From Collinsella aerofaciens (GTDB lineage Bacteria; Actinomycetota; Coriobacteriia; Coriobacteriales; Coriobacteriaceae): DNA of 64,000 bases. The position numbers were made by a program, and so were the translations under genes. Under the pieces are notes generated by a model. It made no database searches. It saw only the letters and a program-made list of their open reading frames with translations, and was not told the origin of the DNA. The stretch is taken from NCBI RefSeq assembly GCF_028206795.1, contig NZ_JAQLFJ010000008.1, positions 46,123-110,122 on the forward strand, written 5' to 3'. Of the stretch, positions 7,758 through 16,137 are shown piece after piece. Every line of letters starts with the position of its first letter. The stretch's first letter is position 1.

Positions 7758-9158
7758 ATGGCACAGTATCAGCTGCCCAACGACTTCTTCTTTGGCGCTG
7801 CTATGTCCGGCCCGCAGACTGAGGGTCAGTGGAACCAGGGCGGCAAGCTCGAGAACCTGTGGGACACCTGGTCCATCCAGGATCTGGGCTCGTTCTACAA
7901 CTGCGTTGGCTCTTATGCCGGCAATGACTTTATGGCCAAGTACCAGGAAGACCTTCGCATTTTGAAGGACTTGGGCCTGAATACCTATCGCACTTCCATC
8001 CAGTGGAGCCGTCTGCTCGATGCCGACGGCAACCTTAATGAGGAGGGCGCTGCGTGGTATCACGAGCTGTTCCGCGCCTCTCGCGAGGCCGGCCTGGAGC
8101 CGTTTGCCAACTTGTACCACTTTGACATGCCCACCTACCTCTTTAACCGTGGTGGCTGGGAGAGCCGTGAGGTCGTCGAGGCTTACGCGCATTACGCCGA
8201 TGTCGCCTTCCACGAGTTTGGCCAGGAGATTAAGTACTGGTTCACCTTTAACGAGCCCATCGTCGAGCCCGAGCAGCGCTATCAGGAGGGCGTGTGGTTC
8301 CCGCAGCTCCATGACTTCAACCGCGCCCGCACCGTGCAGTATCACATCTCGCTGGCGCACGCGCTGGCCGTGGCCAACTATCGTCGCGCCTATGACGAGG
8401 GCGTTATTCGCGCCGATGCCAAGATCGGCATGATCAACTGCTTTACCCCGGTCTATACCAAGGAGAACCCCAACGAGGCAGACCTCGAGGCCGTGCGTAT
8501 GACCAGCGGCATCAACAATCGCTGGTGGCTCGACCTTATTACCAAGGGCGAGCTTCCTGCCGACGTGCTCGACAGCCTGGCTGAGGGCGGCGTTAAGCTC
8601 CCGTTCCGTGCCGGCGACCAAGAGATTCTCAAGCAGGGTGTTGTCGACTGGCTCGGCTGCAACTACTACCACCCCACGCGTGTTCAGGCGCCGGCGAGCA
8701 AGGTCGACCAGTACGGCCTGCCGCACTTTGCCGACGAGTACGTATGGCCCGACGCCGTTATGAACGAGAGCCGTGGCTGGGAGATCTACCCGCAGGGCCT
8801 CTACGACTTTGGCATGGACTGCGCTAAAAACTACCCCGACCTTGAGTGGTTCGTTTCCGAGAACGGCATCGGCATCATGGACGAATACAAGAACCGTGAC
8901 GCCGAAGGAACCATCCAGGATGACTACCGCGTCGACTTTGTACGTCAGCACCTGGAGTGGGTGGCCAAGGCAATTGCCGAGGGCGCCAAGTGCCGCGGAT
9001 ACCATTACTGGGCCGTCATCGATAACTGGTCTTGGGCTAATGCCTTTAAGAACCGTTACGGTTTTGTCGAGGTCGACCTTATGGACGGCTACAAGCGCCG
9101 CCTTAAGAAGTCAGCGGCCTGGCTCAAACAGGTCGCCACAACCCACGTGGTTGATTAG
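7758..9158 (+). CDS. Glycoside hydrolase family 1, probable 6-phospho-beta-glucosidase
   Basis: 466 residues, a normal GH1 (beta/alpha)8 barrel. The acid/base motif FTFNEP (Glu166) and the nucleophile motif SENG (Glu368) are both present. The TTG at 7755 is ignored: ATG 7758 has GCGAGGA upstream. It is followed by PTS EIIC, EIIB and EIIA genes of the lactose/cellobiose class. The substrate should therefore be a phosphorylated beta-glucoside such as cellobiose-6'-P, split to glucose-6-P plus glucose or aglycone. A 6-phospho-beta-galactosidase cannot be excluded from sequence alone. Probably regulated by the divergent GntR protein. Confidence 0.9.
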   Translation: MAQYQLPNDFFFGAAMSGPQTEGQWNQGGKLENLWDTWSIQDLGSFYNCVGSYAGNDFMAKYQEDLRILKDLGLNTYRTSIQWSRLLDADGNLNEEGAAWYHELFRASREAGLEPFANLYHFDMPTYLFNRGGWESREVVEAYAHYADVAFHEFGQEIKYWFTFNEPIVEPEQRYQEGVWFPQLHDFNRARTVQYHISLAHALAVANYRRAYDEGVIRADAKIGMINCFTPVYTKENPNEADLEAVRMTSGINNRWWLDLITKGELPADVLDSLAEGGVKLPFRAGDQEILKQGVVDWLGCNYYHPTRVQAPASKVDQYGLPHFADEYVWPDAVMNESRGWEIYPQGLYDFGMDCAKNYPDLEWFVSENGIGIMDEYKNRDAEGTIQDDYRVDFVRQHLEWVAKAIAEGAKCRGYHYWAVIDNWSWANAFKNRYGFVEVDLMDGYKRRLKKSAAWLKQVATTHVVD

Positions 9159-9278
9159 CGACCGGGCGAACGCCCAGACCGCGCGCCGCCGCGCGAAACA
9201 CATGGCACATCTGGTGGCAGAGGGCGACAGACCACCGTGCGCATAGGAAAAGGCCGGATTTGAAAGTTAGGAGCAATC

Positions 9279-10622
9279 ATGGCCAGTGACAACGGAAAGA
9301 GCTTCCTCGACAAGTTTGCCGAGGTCTCTGCGAAGGTGGGAAACCAGGTTCACCTGCGTTCCCTGCGTGACGCCTTCGCGACCATCACGCCGCTCTATAT
9401 CCTTGCGGGTATCGCGGTTCTTATTAACAACGTCGTGTTCCCTCTGTTCCCGCTCGATGCGGCGGGCCTTGCCAACCTTCAGACGTGGGGTTCGGCAATT
9501 ACGCTGGGCACCCTCAACGTCTCTGCCATTATCTTGGCCGGATTGATTGGCTACAGCCTCGCTAAGAACAAGCGTTTCGATAACCCGCTCGCTTGCGTGG
9601 TCGTCGCTATCTCTGCTTTCGTCATCATGATGCCGCAGCAGATCACCGCCTCGCTTGCCGCCACGAGCCCGCTGCTCACCGACAAGATCACCTCCGCCGA
9701 GGTCACGGGCGCCCTTTCGACTGCCAACACCGGCACCAACGGTCTGTTCTCGGCTATTATCATCGCCCTGCTTTCCGTCTCGCTCTTCATCAAGATTTCT
9801 GGCGTCGAGAAGCTCAAGGTTAAGCTGGGCGAGGGCGTGCCTCCCGCGGTCTCCAACTCCTTCAACGTCATGATCCCGATGCTGCTCAACCTCGCGATCT
9901 TCGCTCTTGCCGCAGCCCTGCTCGCCGTGTGCGCCGGCACCGATCTGTGCACCATCATCTCCACGTGCATCTCCAACCCGCTCAAGAGCATCATGAACGC
10001 CGGTCCGTGGGCTGTTATCCTCATCTACACCCTTGCTAACCTGCTGTTCTGCGTCGGTATTCACCAGTCCACCATCTCTGGCGCTACCGTCGAGCCGATC
10101 CTGACCATGCTCATCGTCGACAACATGGCTACCTTTGCCGCCGGTGGCACCATCCAGCCCGATCACTACATGAACATGCAGATCGTTAACAGCTTCGCCC
10201 TCATCGGCGGCTCGGGCTGCACCCTCATGCTTCTGCTCGACACGCTCCTGTTCTCCAAGAACAAGGCTTCCGAGACCGTTTCCAAGATGGCTATCCTGCC
10301 TGGTCTGTTCAACATCAACGAGCCGGTTATCTACGGTTACCCCATCGTGTACAACCTGCCGCTCATGATCCCGTTCGTTCTTCTTCCCGACCTGTTCATC
10401 GGCATCACCTATGGCCTTACCTGCGCAGGCATCATCAGCCCCTGCATCGCCCAGGTGCCCTGGACTATGCCTCCCGTCATCAATGCCCTGCTCGCTACGG
10501 GCTTTGACTGGCGCGCCGGCGTGTGGCAGGCTCTCGAGATTGTCATTGGCATGGCCGTCTACCTGCCCTTTATGAAGATTTCCGAGAAGGCAATCGCCAA
10601 GCAGGAGGCTCTCGCCGAGTAG
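9279..10622 (+). CDS. PTS EIIC, lactose/cellobiose family
   Basis: 447 residues, ten or so hydrophobic segments, the membrane channel of a beta-glucoside PTS. The family region FNINEPVIYGYPIVYN (around residues 345-360) contains the conserved NEP...G sugar-site motif, and VGIHQSTISG precedes it. AGGAG lies 6 nt before the ATG. It follows the GH1 gene after 120 bp and precedes the matching EIIB and EIIA. Codon use is strongly biased to host-preferred C/T-ending codons, consistent with high expression. Confidence 0.92.
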   Translation: MASDNGKSFLDKFAEVSAKVGNQVHLRSLRDAFATITPLYILAGIAVLINNVVFPLFPLDAAGLANLQTWGSAITLGTLNVSAIILAGLIGYSLAKNKRFDNPLACVVVAISAFVIMMPQQITASLAATSPLLTDKITSAEVTGALSTANTGTNGLFSAIIIALLSVSLFIKISGVEKLKVKLGEGVPPAVSNSFNVMIPMLLNLAIFALAAALLAVCAGTDLCTIISTCISNPLKSIMNAGPWAVILIYTLANLLFCVGIHQSTISGATVEPILTMLIVDNMATFAAGGTIQPDHYMNMQIVNSFALIGGSGCTLMLLLDTLLFSKNKASETVSKMAILPGLFNINEPVIYGYPIVYNLPLMIPFVLLPDLFIGITYGLTCAGIISPCIAQVPWTMPPVINALLATGFDWRAGVWQALEIVIGMAVYLPFMKISEKAIAKQEALAE

Positions 10623-10651
10623 AACGCCTAACGTTCGTCCCTTTCACCGTT

Positions 10652-10682
10652 GCGGGCACCGGTACGCGGTGCCGGTGCCCGC
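10652..10682 (+). other. Strong hairpin between PTS EIIC and EIIB genes
   Basis: GCGGGCACCGG...GCCGGTGCCCGC forms a stem of at least 11 bp with a short inner loop and no T-run. Located within the operon, it could stabilise the upstream EIIC message or set stoichiometry between the membrane and soluble components. Confidence 0.6.
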
Positions 10683-10782
10683 GGCTCTCTCCCTTGTGTA
10701 AAGATGCAGGGGGTGGGCACAATAGCCGCAAGGAATAAAACCAGTCGTCGTCTGCGCGCCGCGCAGTTATAAGGAGGAAACC

Positions 10783-11085
10783 ATGAAGAAGATCATGCTC
10801 TGCTGCAATGCCGGTATGTCCACGAGCCTGCTGGTCCAGAAGATGCAGGCCGAGGTTGCAAACCGTGGTCTGGATATTGAGGTCGAGGCTCGTCCCATGA
10901 ACGAGGCCCACGATCACCTGGGCGAGTGCGACATGTTGCTGCTTGGTCCGCAGATCGGCTACACCAAGGGCGATTTTGAGAAGGAGGCCGCCGGTCGTTT
11001 CCCGGTCGAGGTCATCAACATGGTCGACTACGGCCGCATGAACGCTGCCGGCATCATCGACCACTGCGTCAGCGTGATGGGCTAG
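10783..11085 (+). CDS. PTS EIIB, lactose/cellobiose family
   Basis: 100-residue cytoplasmic phosphocarrier. The phosphocysteine motif CNAGMSTS is at residues 8-15 with Cys8 as the expected phosphorylation site; Cys7 precedes it. It passes phosphate from EIIA (next gene) to sugar bound by EIIC (9279-10622). AAGGAGG is 6 nt before the ATG. The next gene begins 9 bases after the stop, suggesting translational coupling. Confidence 0.95.
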   Translation: MKKIMLCCNAGMSTSLLVQKMQAEVANRGLDIEVEARPMNEAHDHLGECDMLLLGPQIGYTKGDFEKEAAGRFPVEVINMVDYGRMNAAGIIDHCVSVMG

Positions 11086-11094
11086 GTGCTCCGC

Positions 11095-11427
11095 ATGGAG
11101 GATATGAACGAACTGCAGATGACCTGCTTTGAGATCATCAGCTACGTCGGTACCGCCAAGAGCATGTACATCAATGCCGTGCAAAAGGCCAAGGAGGGCG
11201 ATTTTGACGCCGCCGAGGAGCTTATCAAGCAGGGCGACGAGGCCTATAACGGTGGCCACGATGTTCACATGGGGCTTCTGAAGAAGGAGGCCAACGGCGA
11301 GCGTAACGGCGAGGCCCCGTTGATTCTGCTGCATGCCGAGGACCAGATGGCCGGCACCGAGACCATGCGCGTCATGGCGACGGAGCTCATCGAGATCCAC
11401 AAGCAGCTGCAGGCACTTAAGGCCTAG
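11095..11427 (+). CDS. PTS EIIA, lactose/cellobiose family
   Basis: 110 residues, all-helical EIIA of the Lac/Cel family. The phosphohistidine is His80 in LLHAEDQM, and the trimer-forming amphipathic helices are recognisable. ATG 11095 was chosen; ATG 11104 is possible, but its GGAGG is only 2 nt away. Last gene of the beta-glucoside operon, closed by the terminator at 11485-11520. Confidence 0.93.
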   Translation: MEDMNELQMTCFEIISYVGTAKSMYINAVQKAKEGDFDAAEELIKQGDEAYNGGHDVHMGLLKKEANGERNGEAPLILLHAEDQMAGTETMRVMATELIEIHKQLQALKA

Positions 11428-11484
11428 TTGGCGTTATCGCCGCGATGGGCCGTGCGGTCCAACAGACAACACAGTCCCTTTGAC

Positions 11485-11520
11485 GGGCGCCGGGAGTCTC
11501 CGCCTCCCGGCGCCCTTATA
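11485..11520 (+). terminator. Terminator of the beta-glucoside PTS operon
   Basis: GGGCGCCGGGAG / CTCCCGGCGCCC, perfect 12-bp stem with a 7-nt loop, followed by TTATATTT. Confidence 0.8.
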
Positions 11521-11574
11521 TTTGGCGAAGGCCCTGCGCGACCTTTTGAGCGGTCGTTTGCGTTTTCACAGATA

Positions 11575-11614
11575 AAACCTGCCAAAACAAACCTGTCCCT
11601 TTTTGGCAGGTTTT
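11575..11614. repeat. Hairpin repeat, GGGACAGGTTTGTTTT loop type, terminator-like
   Basis: AAAACCTGCCAAAA pairs with TTTTTGGCAGGTTTT; the loop reads CAAACCTGTCCC. It can work as a terminator ahead of the glucokinase gene, but the loop sequence recurs elsewhere (7635-7721, 12654-12672), so it belongs to the dispersed hairpin family. Confidence 0.7.
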
Positions 11615-11668
11615 TGCCTTGGGAGCGGTACCATACAGGCAATGTTTAAACGAGAAAGGCGGGCTCCC

Positions 11669-12622
11669 ATGGAACCTAAGCAGTATTACATCGGCATTGA
11701 CGTCGGCGGCACTTCGGTTAAGGAGGGCCTGTTCGACGAGGACGGTAACCTGCTGGCCAAGGCCAGCGTGCCCACGCCGCCTATCGTTGACGCCGCGGGC
11801 TTTGCCGCGGTGACCGAGGCTATCGACCAGGTGGTCGCCAAGGCCCAGATTCCGCGCGCCTTTGTGGCGGGTATTGGCCTGGCCGTTCCGTGCCCCATCC
11901 CGGCATCGGGCGATGCCAAGGTCAAGGCCAACATTGCCATTAACCTGCCCGAGCTAAGAGTCGCCATTCAGGAGCACTGCCCCGACGCGGTTGTTAAATA
12001 CGAGAACGATGCCAACGCCGCTGCCATGGGCGAGGCCTGGCTCGGCTCTGCCAAGGGCGTACAGAACGTGGTGATGGTCACCATTGGTACCGGCGTGGGT
12101 GGCGGCGTCATCGTCAACGGCGACGTGGTATCGGGCGTTGTGGGCGCCGGCGGCGAGATTGGCCACATGTGCCTGAACCCGGCTGAGGAGCGCACCTGCG
12201 GCTGTGGCGGCCATGGCCATCTGGAGCAGTATTCCAGCGCCACCGGCGTGGTGAGTAACTACCTTGCCGAGTGCAAGAAGGCGGGCGTCGAGCCCATCGA
12301 GCTCACCGGGCCTTCTGATTCCAAGGACGTGTTCCAGGCCTGCCGCGAGGGTGACAAGCTCGCGCTGGCAGCTGCCGATACCATGGCCGACTATCTCGGC
12401 CGCGCCCTGGCGCTTATTGCCAACGTGGTCGATCCCGAGATGTTCCTGATCGGCGGCGGTGCTTCCGCTTCGGCCGATGTCTACCTCGACAAGGTCCGCG
12501 AGCACTTTAAGCAGTACGCGCTCTCCGCCTCGCGCGAGACGCCCATTAAGGTCGCTTCGCTCGGAAACGACGCCGGCATCATCGGTGCCGCCTACGTAGC
12601 CCTGCGCGCTGCCGGTAAATAG
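11669..12622 (+). CDS. ROK-family glucokinase
   Basis: 317 residues. The ATP phosphate-binding motif GIDVGGTSVKEG is at residues 6-17, a second glycine-rich segment IGTGVGGGVIVNG near 145, and the catalytic Asp region ENDANAAAMGE near 110-120. The ROK zinc motif, normally CxCGxxGCxE, reads CGCGGHGHLE, so the third cysteine is replaced by His; a Cys/His zinc site remains possible. ATG 11669 has AAAGG 9 nt upstream. Position after the beta-glucoside operon suggests phosphorylation of the glucose released by the GH1 enzyme. Substrate specificity within ROK (glucose, ManNAc, GlcNAc) is inferred. Confidence 0.85.
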   Translation: MEPKQYYIGIDVGGTSVKEGLFDEDGNLLAKASVPTPPIVDAAGFAAVTEAIDQVVAKAQIPRAFVAGIGLAVPCPIPASGDAKVKANIAINLPELRVAIQEHCPDAVVKYENDANAAAMGEAWLGSAKGVQNVVMVTIGTGVGGGVIVNGDVVSGVVGAGGEIGHMCLNPAEERTCGCGGHGHLEQYSSATGVVSNYLAECKKAGVEPIELTGPSDSKDVFQACREGDKLALAAADTMADYLGRALALIANVVDPEMFLIGGGASASADVYLDKVREHFKQYALSASRETPIKVASLGNDAGIIGAAYVALRAAGK

Positions 12623-12623
12623 C

Positions 12624-12672
12624 TGGTGCAAGGGGGGCAGGTTACTTTGCACCAACATGGTGCAAAAGGGAC
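12624..12672. repeat. Two overlapping hairpin repeats upstream of ppaC
   Basis: TGGTGCAAG...CTTTGCACCA (12624-12654) encloses GGGGGCAGGTTA and is the inverted relative of 2383-2415. TTGCACCA aca TGGTGCAA overlaps it and leads into AAGGGACAG. Both fall in the 166-bp gap between glucokinase and pyrophosphatase. Confidence 0.65.
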
Positions 12673-12788
12673 AGCCTTGGCCTCCATGCCTGCCCCAAAA
12701 TATGCCGTGGCCCTTCCGTCTGCGAAGGCTCGGCATCGGCGTGCTACCATAGCTACGTCCAAGTACACATATCAAGTGGAGGATATCC

Positions 12789-13712
12789 ATGGCAAACGTT
12801 CTTGTCTTTGGTCACCAGAACCCCGATAACGACGCCATCATGAGCGCCGTCGTCCTGTCCCAGCTGCTTAACCAGGTTGAGTATGCCGGCAACACCTACG
12901 AGGCCTGCGCCCTTGGTCAGCTTCCGGCCGAGTCCGCCAAGTTGCTCGCCGACGCCGGCATTGCCGAGCCCCGCGTGATTGATTCCGTCGAGGCCGGTCA
13001 GCTCGTCGTCCTCACTGACCACAACGAGTCTGCCCAGTCCGTCGCCGGCCTTAAGGACGCCACGGTCTTTGGTGTTGTCGATCATCACCGCATCGGCGAC
13101 TTCGAGACCGCCGGCCCGCTGCACTACATCTGCCTGCCCTGGGGCTCCAGCTGCACCATCGTCACCAAGCTCGCCGGCGTGCTCGGCGTTGAGCTTTCCG
13201 ACGTCCAGGCCAAGCTGCTGCTCTCGGCCATGATGACCGACACGCTCATGCTCAAGAGCCCCACCACCACCGATGTCGACCGCGCCATCGCCGCCAAGCT
13301 CGGCGAGCAGGTGGGCGTCGACCCGGTTAAGTTTGGCATGGAGGTCTTCCTCACCCGTCCGTCCGGCTCCTTCACTGCAGCCGAGATGGTCGGCAACGAC
13401 ATCAAGATGTTCGAGCCCGCTGGCAAGAAGCTGCTCATCGGCCAGTACGAGACCGTCGACAAGACCCGTGCACTCGGCATGATCGACGAGATTCGCGAGG
13501 CCATGCGCGCCTACGCCGCCGAGAAGGGTGCCGACGGCATTGTCCTGTGCATCACCGACATCATGGAGGAGGGCTCGCAGGTCCTGCTCGAGGGCGAGAC
13601 CGAGGCTGCTCAGAAGGGCCTGGGCATTGCCGACGAGCACGACGGCGTCTGGATGCCGGGCGTCCTCTCCCGTAAGAAGCAGGTCGCTGCCCCCATCATG
13701 GCCGCCTGCTAG
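12789..13712 (+). CDS. ppaC: Manganese-dependent inorganic pyrophosphatase (family II)
   Basis: 307-residue DHH-superfamily enzyme that hydrolyses pyrophosphate and drives biosynthetic reactions. Metal ligands are visible: GHQNPDNDA (His9, Asp13, Asp15), Asp77 in LTDHN, and DHH at 98-100. The C-terminal substrate motif SRKKQ is present. No CBS domains, so it is probably not nucleotide-regulated. The ribosome binding site GTGGAGG precedes ATG 12789, and a TACCAT -10 element is about 40 bp upstream. Monocistronic, with a good terminator at 13732-13771. Confidence 0.95.
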   Translation: MANVLVFGHQNPDNDAIMSAVVLSQLLNQVEYAGNTYEACALGQLPAESAKLLADAGIAEPRVIDSVEAGQLVVLTDHNESAQSVAGLKDATVFGVVDHHRIGDFETAGPLHYICLPWGSSCTIVTKLAGVLGVELSDVQAKLLLSAMMTDTLMLKSPTTTDVDRAIAAKLGEQVGVDPVKFGMEVFLTRPSGSFTAAEMVGNDIKMFEPAGKKLLIGQYETVDKTRALGMIDEIREAMRAYAAEKGADGIVLCITDIMEEGSQVLLEGETEAAQKGLGIADEHDGVWMPGVLSRKKQVAAPIMAAC

Positions 13713-13731
13713 GTTTAGTTGACCGAACGCC

Positions 13732-13771
13732 ACGACCGGATCGCGGACGCCCCGCGCTCCGGTCGTTTTTT
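13732..13771 (+). terminator. Intrinsic terminator of ppaC
   Basis: ACGACCGGA / TCCGGTCGT stem plus an inner GCG/CGC pairing, followed by six T. Confidence 0.88.
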
Positions 13772-13859
13772 GTGCACGGCGCCGCGTCGTCTCTCGGACA
13801 GGTGTGCCCGTGCCGTTGAGCAAATAATGTTCAACCTGTGGTTCCGCTTTTCGGCCACG

Positions 13860-13979
13860 CCTGCGTGCTTGTCGTGCAGGGTAGGCTAGATGCAAGCGTA
13901 ATACGTTAGAGCGCGGCGCCGCCACTTGGGCGGGCCGTGCTTTTTTAAGACGGGAACTTTCCCGTGAAAGGAGCCGCCC
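13860..13979 (+). promoter_or_regulatory. nhaA leader with an intrinsic terminator just before the ribosome binding site
   Basis: GCGCGGC (13911-13917) pairs with GCCGTGC (13934-13940), with an inner CCGCC/GGCGG pairing, followed by TTTTTT (13941-13946). No gene ends between this structure and the ppaC terminator 140 bp upstream. The nhaA AAAGGAG follows only 22 bp later, with a small hairpin (ACGGGAACTTTCCCGT) in between. A terminator in this position suggests transcription attenuation of nhaA. Confidence 0.55.
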
Positions 13980-15338
13980 ATGGCAGCAACTGAGCAGCTG
14001 TTCAACGTTCGTGAGCGCAAGCGCTTTGAACGTCACGACATTTGGGAGCGCATCGCCGAGAACGGCACGATTTCCGCCGCGGTCATGGTGATTGCCGCCA
14101 TCGCCGCCGTCATTTGCGCCAATACCGATGCCTACGAGGCCATCCATCACTTTTTGGAGACCCCGCTGTATGTGGGTCTGGGCAACCTTACGGCTGGTCT
14201 CACCGTTGAGCTTTTCGTCAACGACTTCCTCATGGCGATTTTCTTTTTGTTGGTGGGCATTGAGCTTAAGTACGAGATGACGGTCGGCGAGCTCAAAAAC
14301 CCGCGTCAGGCCATGCTTCCCATGCTGGCAGCCGTGGGCGGCGTCGTCGTTCCCGCCTGCATCTACCTGATCTTTAACCATGCCGGCGCGCACAACGGCT
14401 GGGCCATTCCCATGGCAACCGATATTGCCTTTGCGCTGGGCGTGCTGTCGCTTTTGGGCAATCGCGTGCCCAACGGCGTGCGCGTGTTCTTCTCGACGCT
14501 CGCCATCGCCGACGACCTCATCTCCATCGCCGCCATCGCCATTTTCTACGGTCAGAGCCCCAATCCGTTTTGGTTGGGCGCCGCCGCGCTTGTGACCTGC
14601 GCGCTCGTGTGGCTCAACAAGACGCAGCATTACCGCCTTGCCCCGTATTCGGTACTGGGTCTGCTGTTGTGGTTCTGCATGTTCAAGAGCGGCGTGCACG
14701 CTACGCTTGCTGGCGTCATCTTGGCCTTTACCATCCCGGCCAAGTGCGGCGTCAAGCTCGATAGCCTCACCGATTGGTTGGGCGAGTGCCTGCCGCTGCT
14801 CGATGACCGTTACGATGACGAGGCACACATCCTGGGCCAGCATGACTTTACCGTCTCGACCACCAAGGTCGAGCGCGTCATGCACCGCGTGACCCCGCCG
14901 CTCATCCGCATGGAGCGTCTGATCTCCACGCCGGTCAACTTTGTGATCCTGCCGATCTTTGCGTTCGTAAACGCTCAGGTTCGCTTAGTGGGCGTGGACA
15001 TGAGCACGCTGCTCACCGACCCGGTGACGCTCGGCGTGTACTTTGGCATGCTGCTGGGCAAGCCGATCGGCATCTTTGGTATGACGTTTGCCCTGGTTAA
15101 GCTTAAGATCTCCGAGCTGCCGCATAACGTTAACTGGCACATGATTGCCGGTGTGGGCATTCTGGGCGGTATCGGCTTTACCATGTCGATCCTCATCAGC
15201 GGCCTCGCCTTCCCGACGGCCCAGTTTGAGGTCTTGGCCGCAAAGGCCGCCATTCTTGCCGGCTCTGTCACCGCGGCCGTGCTGGGCATGATCTACATGA
15301 GTGTGATCTGCAAGCACCCCGCGCCCAAGGACGAGTAA
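13980..15338 (+). CDS. nhaA: Na+/H+ antiporter NhaA
   Basis: 452 residues with about twelve membrane segments; exchanges Na+ (or Li+) for H+ for pH and sodium homeostasis. The signature segment ATDIAFALGVLSLLGNRVP and the ion-site pair in LAIADDLISIAAIAIFY (Asp-Asp, equivalent to E. coli 163/164) are intact. Longer than E. coli NhaA (388); extra length lies in the N-terminal leader and in a hydrophilic loop containing DDRYDDEAHILGQHD. Good AAAGGAG site. Probably controlled through the leader at 13860-13979. Confidence 0.94.
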   Translation: MAATEQLFNVRERKRFERHDIWERIAENGTISAAVMVIAAIAAVICANTDAYEAIHHFLETPLYVGLGNLTAGLTVELFVNDFLMAIFFLLVGIELKYEMTVGELKNPRQAMLPMLAAVGGVVVPACIYLIFNHAGAHNGWAIPMATDIAFALGVLSLLGNRVPNGVRVFFSTLAIADDLISIAAIAIFYGQSPNPFWLGAAALVTCALVWLNKTQHYRLAPYSVLGLLLWFCMFKSGVHATLAGVILAFTIPAKCGVKLDSLTDWLGECLPLLDDRYDDEAHILGQHDFTVSTTKVERVMHRVTPPLIRMERLISTPVNFVILPIFAFVNAQVRLVGVDMSTLLTDPVTLGVYFGMLLGKPIGIFGMTFALVKLKISELPHNVNWHMIAGVGILGGIGFTMSILISGLAFPTAQFEVLAAKAAILAGSVTAAVLGMIYMSVICKHPAPKDE

Positions 15339-15423
15339 GAGCGCGAAAACCGGCTCCAGAACCGATTCGGGCGCGTTCAAAATGCGGATTCGGGCGGTGC
15401 TTGCCGCCTGCCAGACACGCCAG

Positions 15424-15652
15424 TGGTCAAAAAACGCCGTTTGTGAGTACTGTCACAAACGGCGTATCATTTTAGGTGCGGAAAATAATGAACAAAGTTA
15501 TAAGAACTGTACGTTAATGAGTGACCATCGACTTCCAATTTGGCGCTAGCTGACGGTGATTAGGAAGTTTCAAGTCGAGTTTTGCCGATTTCGACCAAGA
15601 ATCGCTGCTACTAAAAAGGTAACAGTACTCATATTTGCCCTTTTTTGGCCAC
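15424..15652. repeat. 229-bp element with ~32-bp terminal inverted repeats (GAGTACTGT family), copy 1
   Basis: The left end 15424-15455 (starts TGGTCAAAAAACG, ends TGAGTACTGTCA) is an imperfect reverse complement of the right end 15620-15652 (TAACAGTACTCATATTTGCC...TTTTTTGGCCA). The left end also contains a perfect 13-bp hairpin (ACGCCGTTTGTGA/TCACAAACGGCGT). The interior is AT-rich with no convincing ORF. A 20-nt part of the right end is repeated in tandem to 15674. A second copy lies at 31231-31447. The rest of this gap holds a terminator-like stem AAGCCTCG/CGAGGCTT (15687-15735) serving the minus-strand gene. Confidence 0.7.
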
Positions 15653-15733
15653 AAATTTGCCCTTTTTTGGCCACAAGTCCTAAAACAAGCCTCGCCAAGG
15701 TCGGGAAGCGGGCCAAATCGCCGGCCTCGAGGC

Positions 15734-15988
15734 TTATTCCACGGTTCCGTAGACGGCGCCCCAGCCGTGGGCGGCTAGGGCCGAGTTAAGCTGGTCACAC
15801 AGCGACTGGCGGTCGTAATAGCCGGGCGGTAGCAGGTTGACGATTTCCATGAGATCGGGCGCCAGGTCCAAGATCTCGGCCTGCACGATCAGGTCCAGGC
15901 GGTCGATGGCGTGGCGATCGTAAAACAGTCCGTCGACCAGGCGCTGCAGGTCGCCGAATTCCTCGGCCCTAAACGATCCGTACTCCAT
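15734..15988 (-). CDS. Hypothetical protein, 84 residues
   Basis: Not recognised. With the start at ATG 15988 (GGAGGCACT upstream) it is an acidic, mostly helical cytoplasmic protein; a longer reading from 16039 lacks a ribosome binding site. It shows a C-terminal pattern LLPPGYYDRQSLCDQLNSAL and no membrane segment. Divergent from the aminotransferase gene by about 150 bp. The stop codon falls within the stem of a hairpin that may be its terminator. Confidence 0.7.
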   Translation of the reverse strand: MEYGSFRAEEFGDLQRLVDGLFYDRHAIDRLDLIVQAEILDLAPDLMEIVNLLPPGYYDRQSLCDQLNSALAAHGWGAVYGTVE

Positions 15989-16137
15989 AGTGCCTCCTTG
16001 GGCGCCCCACGCCGCCATGCGCGGCGATTCGTAATTCATTGCGATGAACTTAATCTATCACGGCTTCATACCGTTGCGGCGGTGGCGGTCTATACTTAGA
16101 CGAACTGCAACGTACCGCTTCGCGAAAGGTCGCACCC

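Noticed and set aside
12753..14885. 710-residue minus-strand open frame
   Set aside because: Antisense to ppaC and nhaA, composition typical of a GC shadow.
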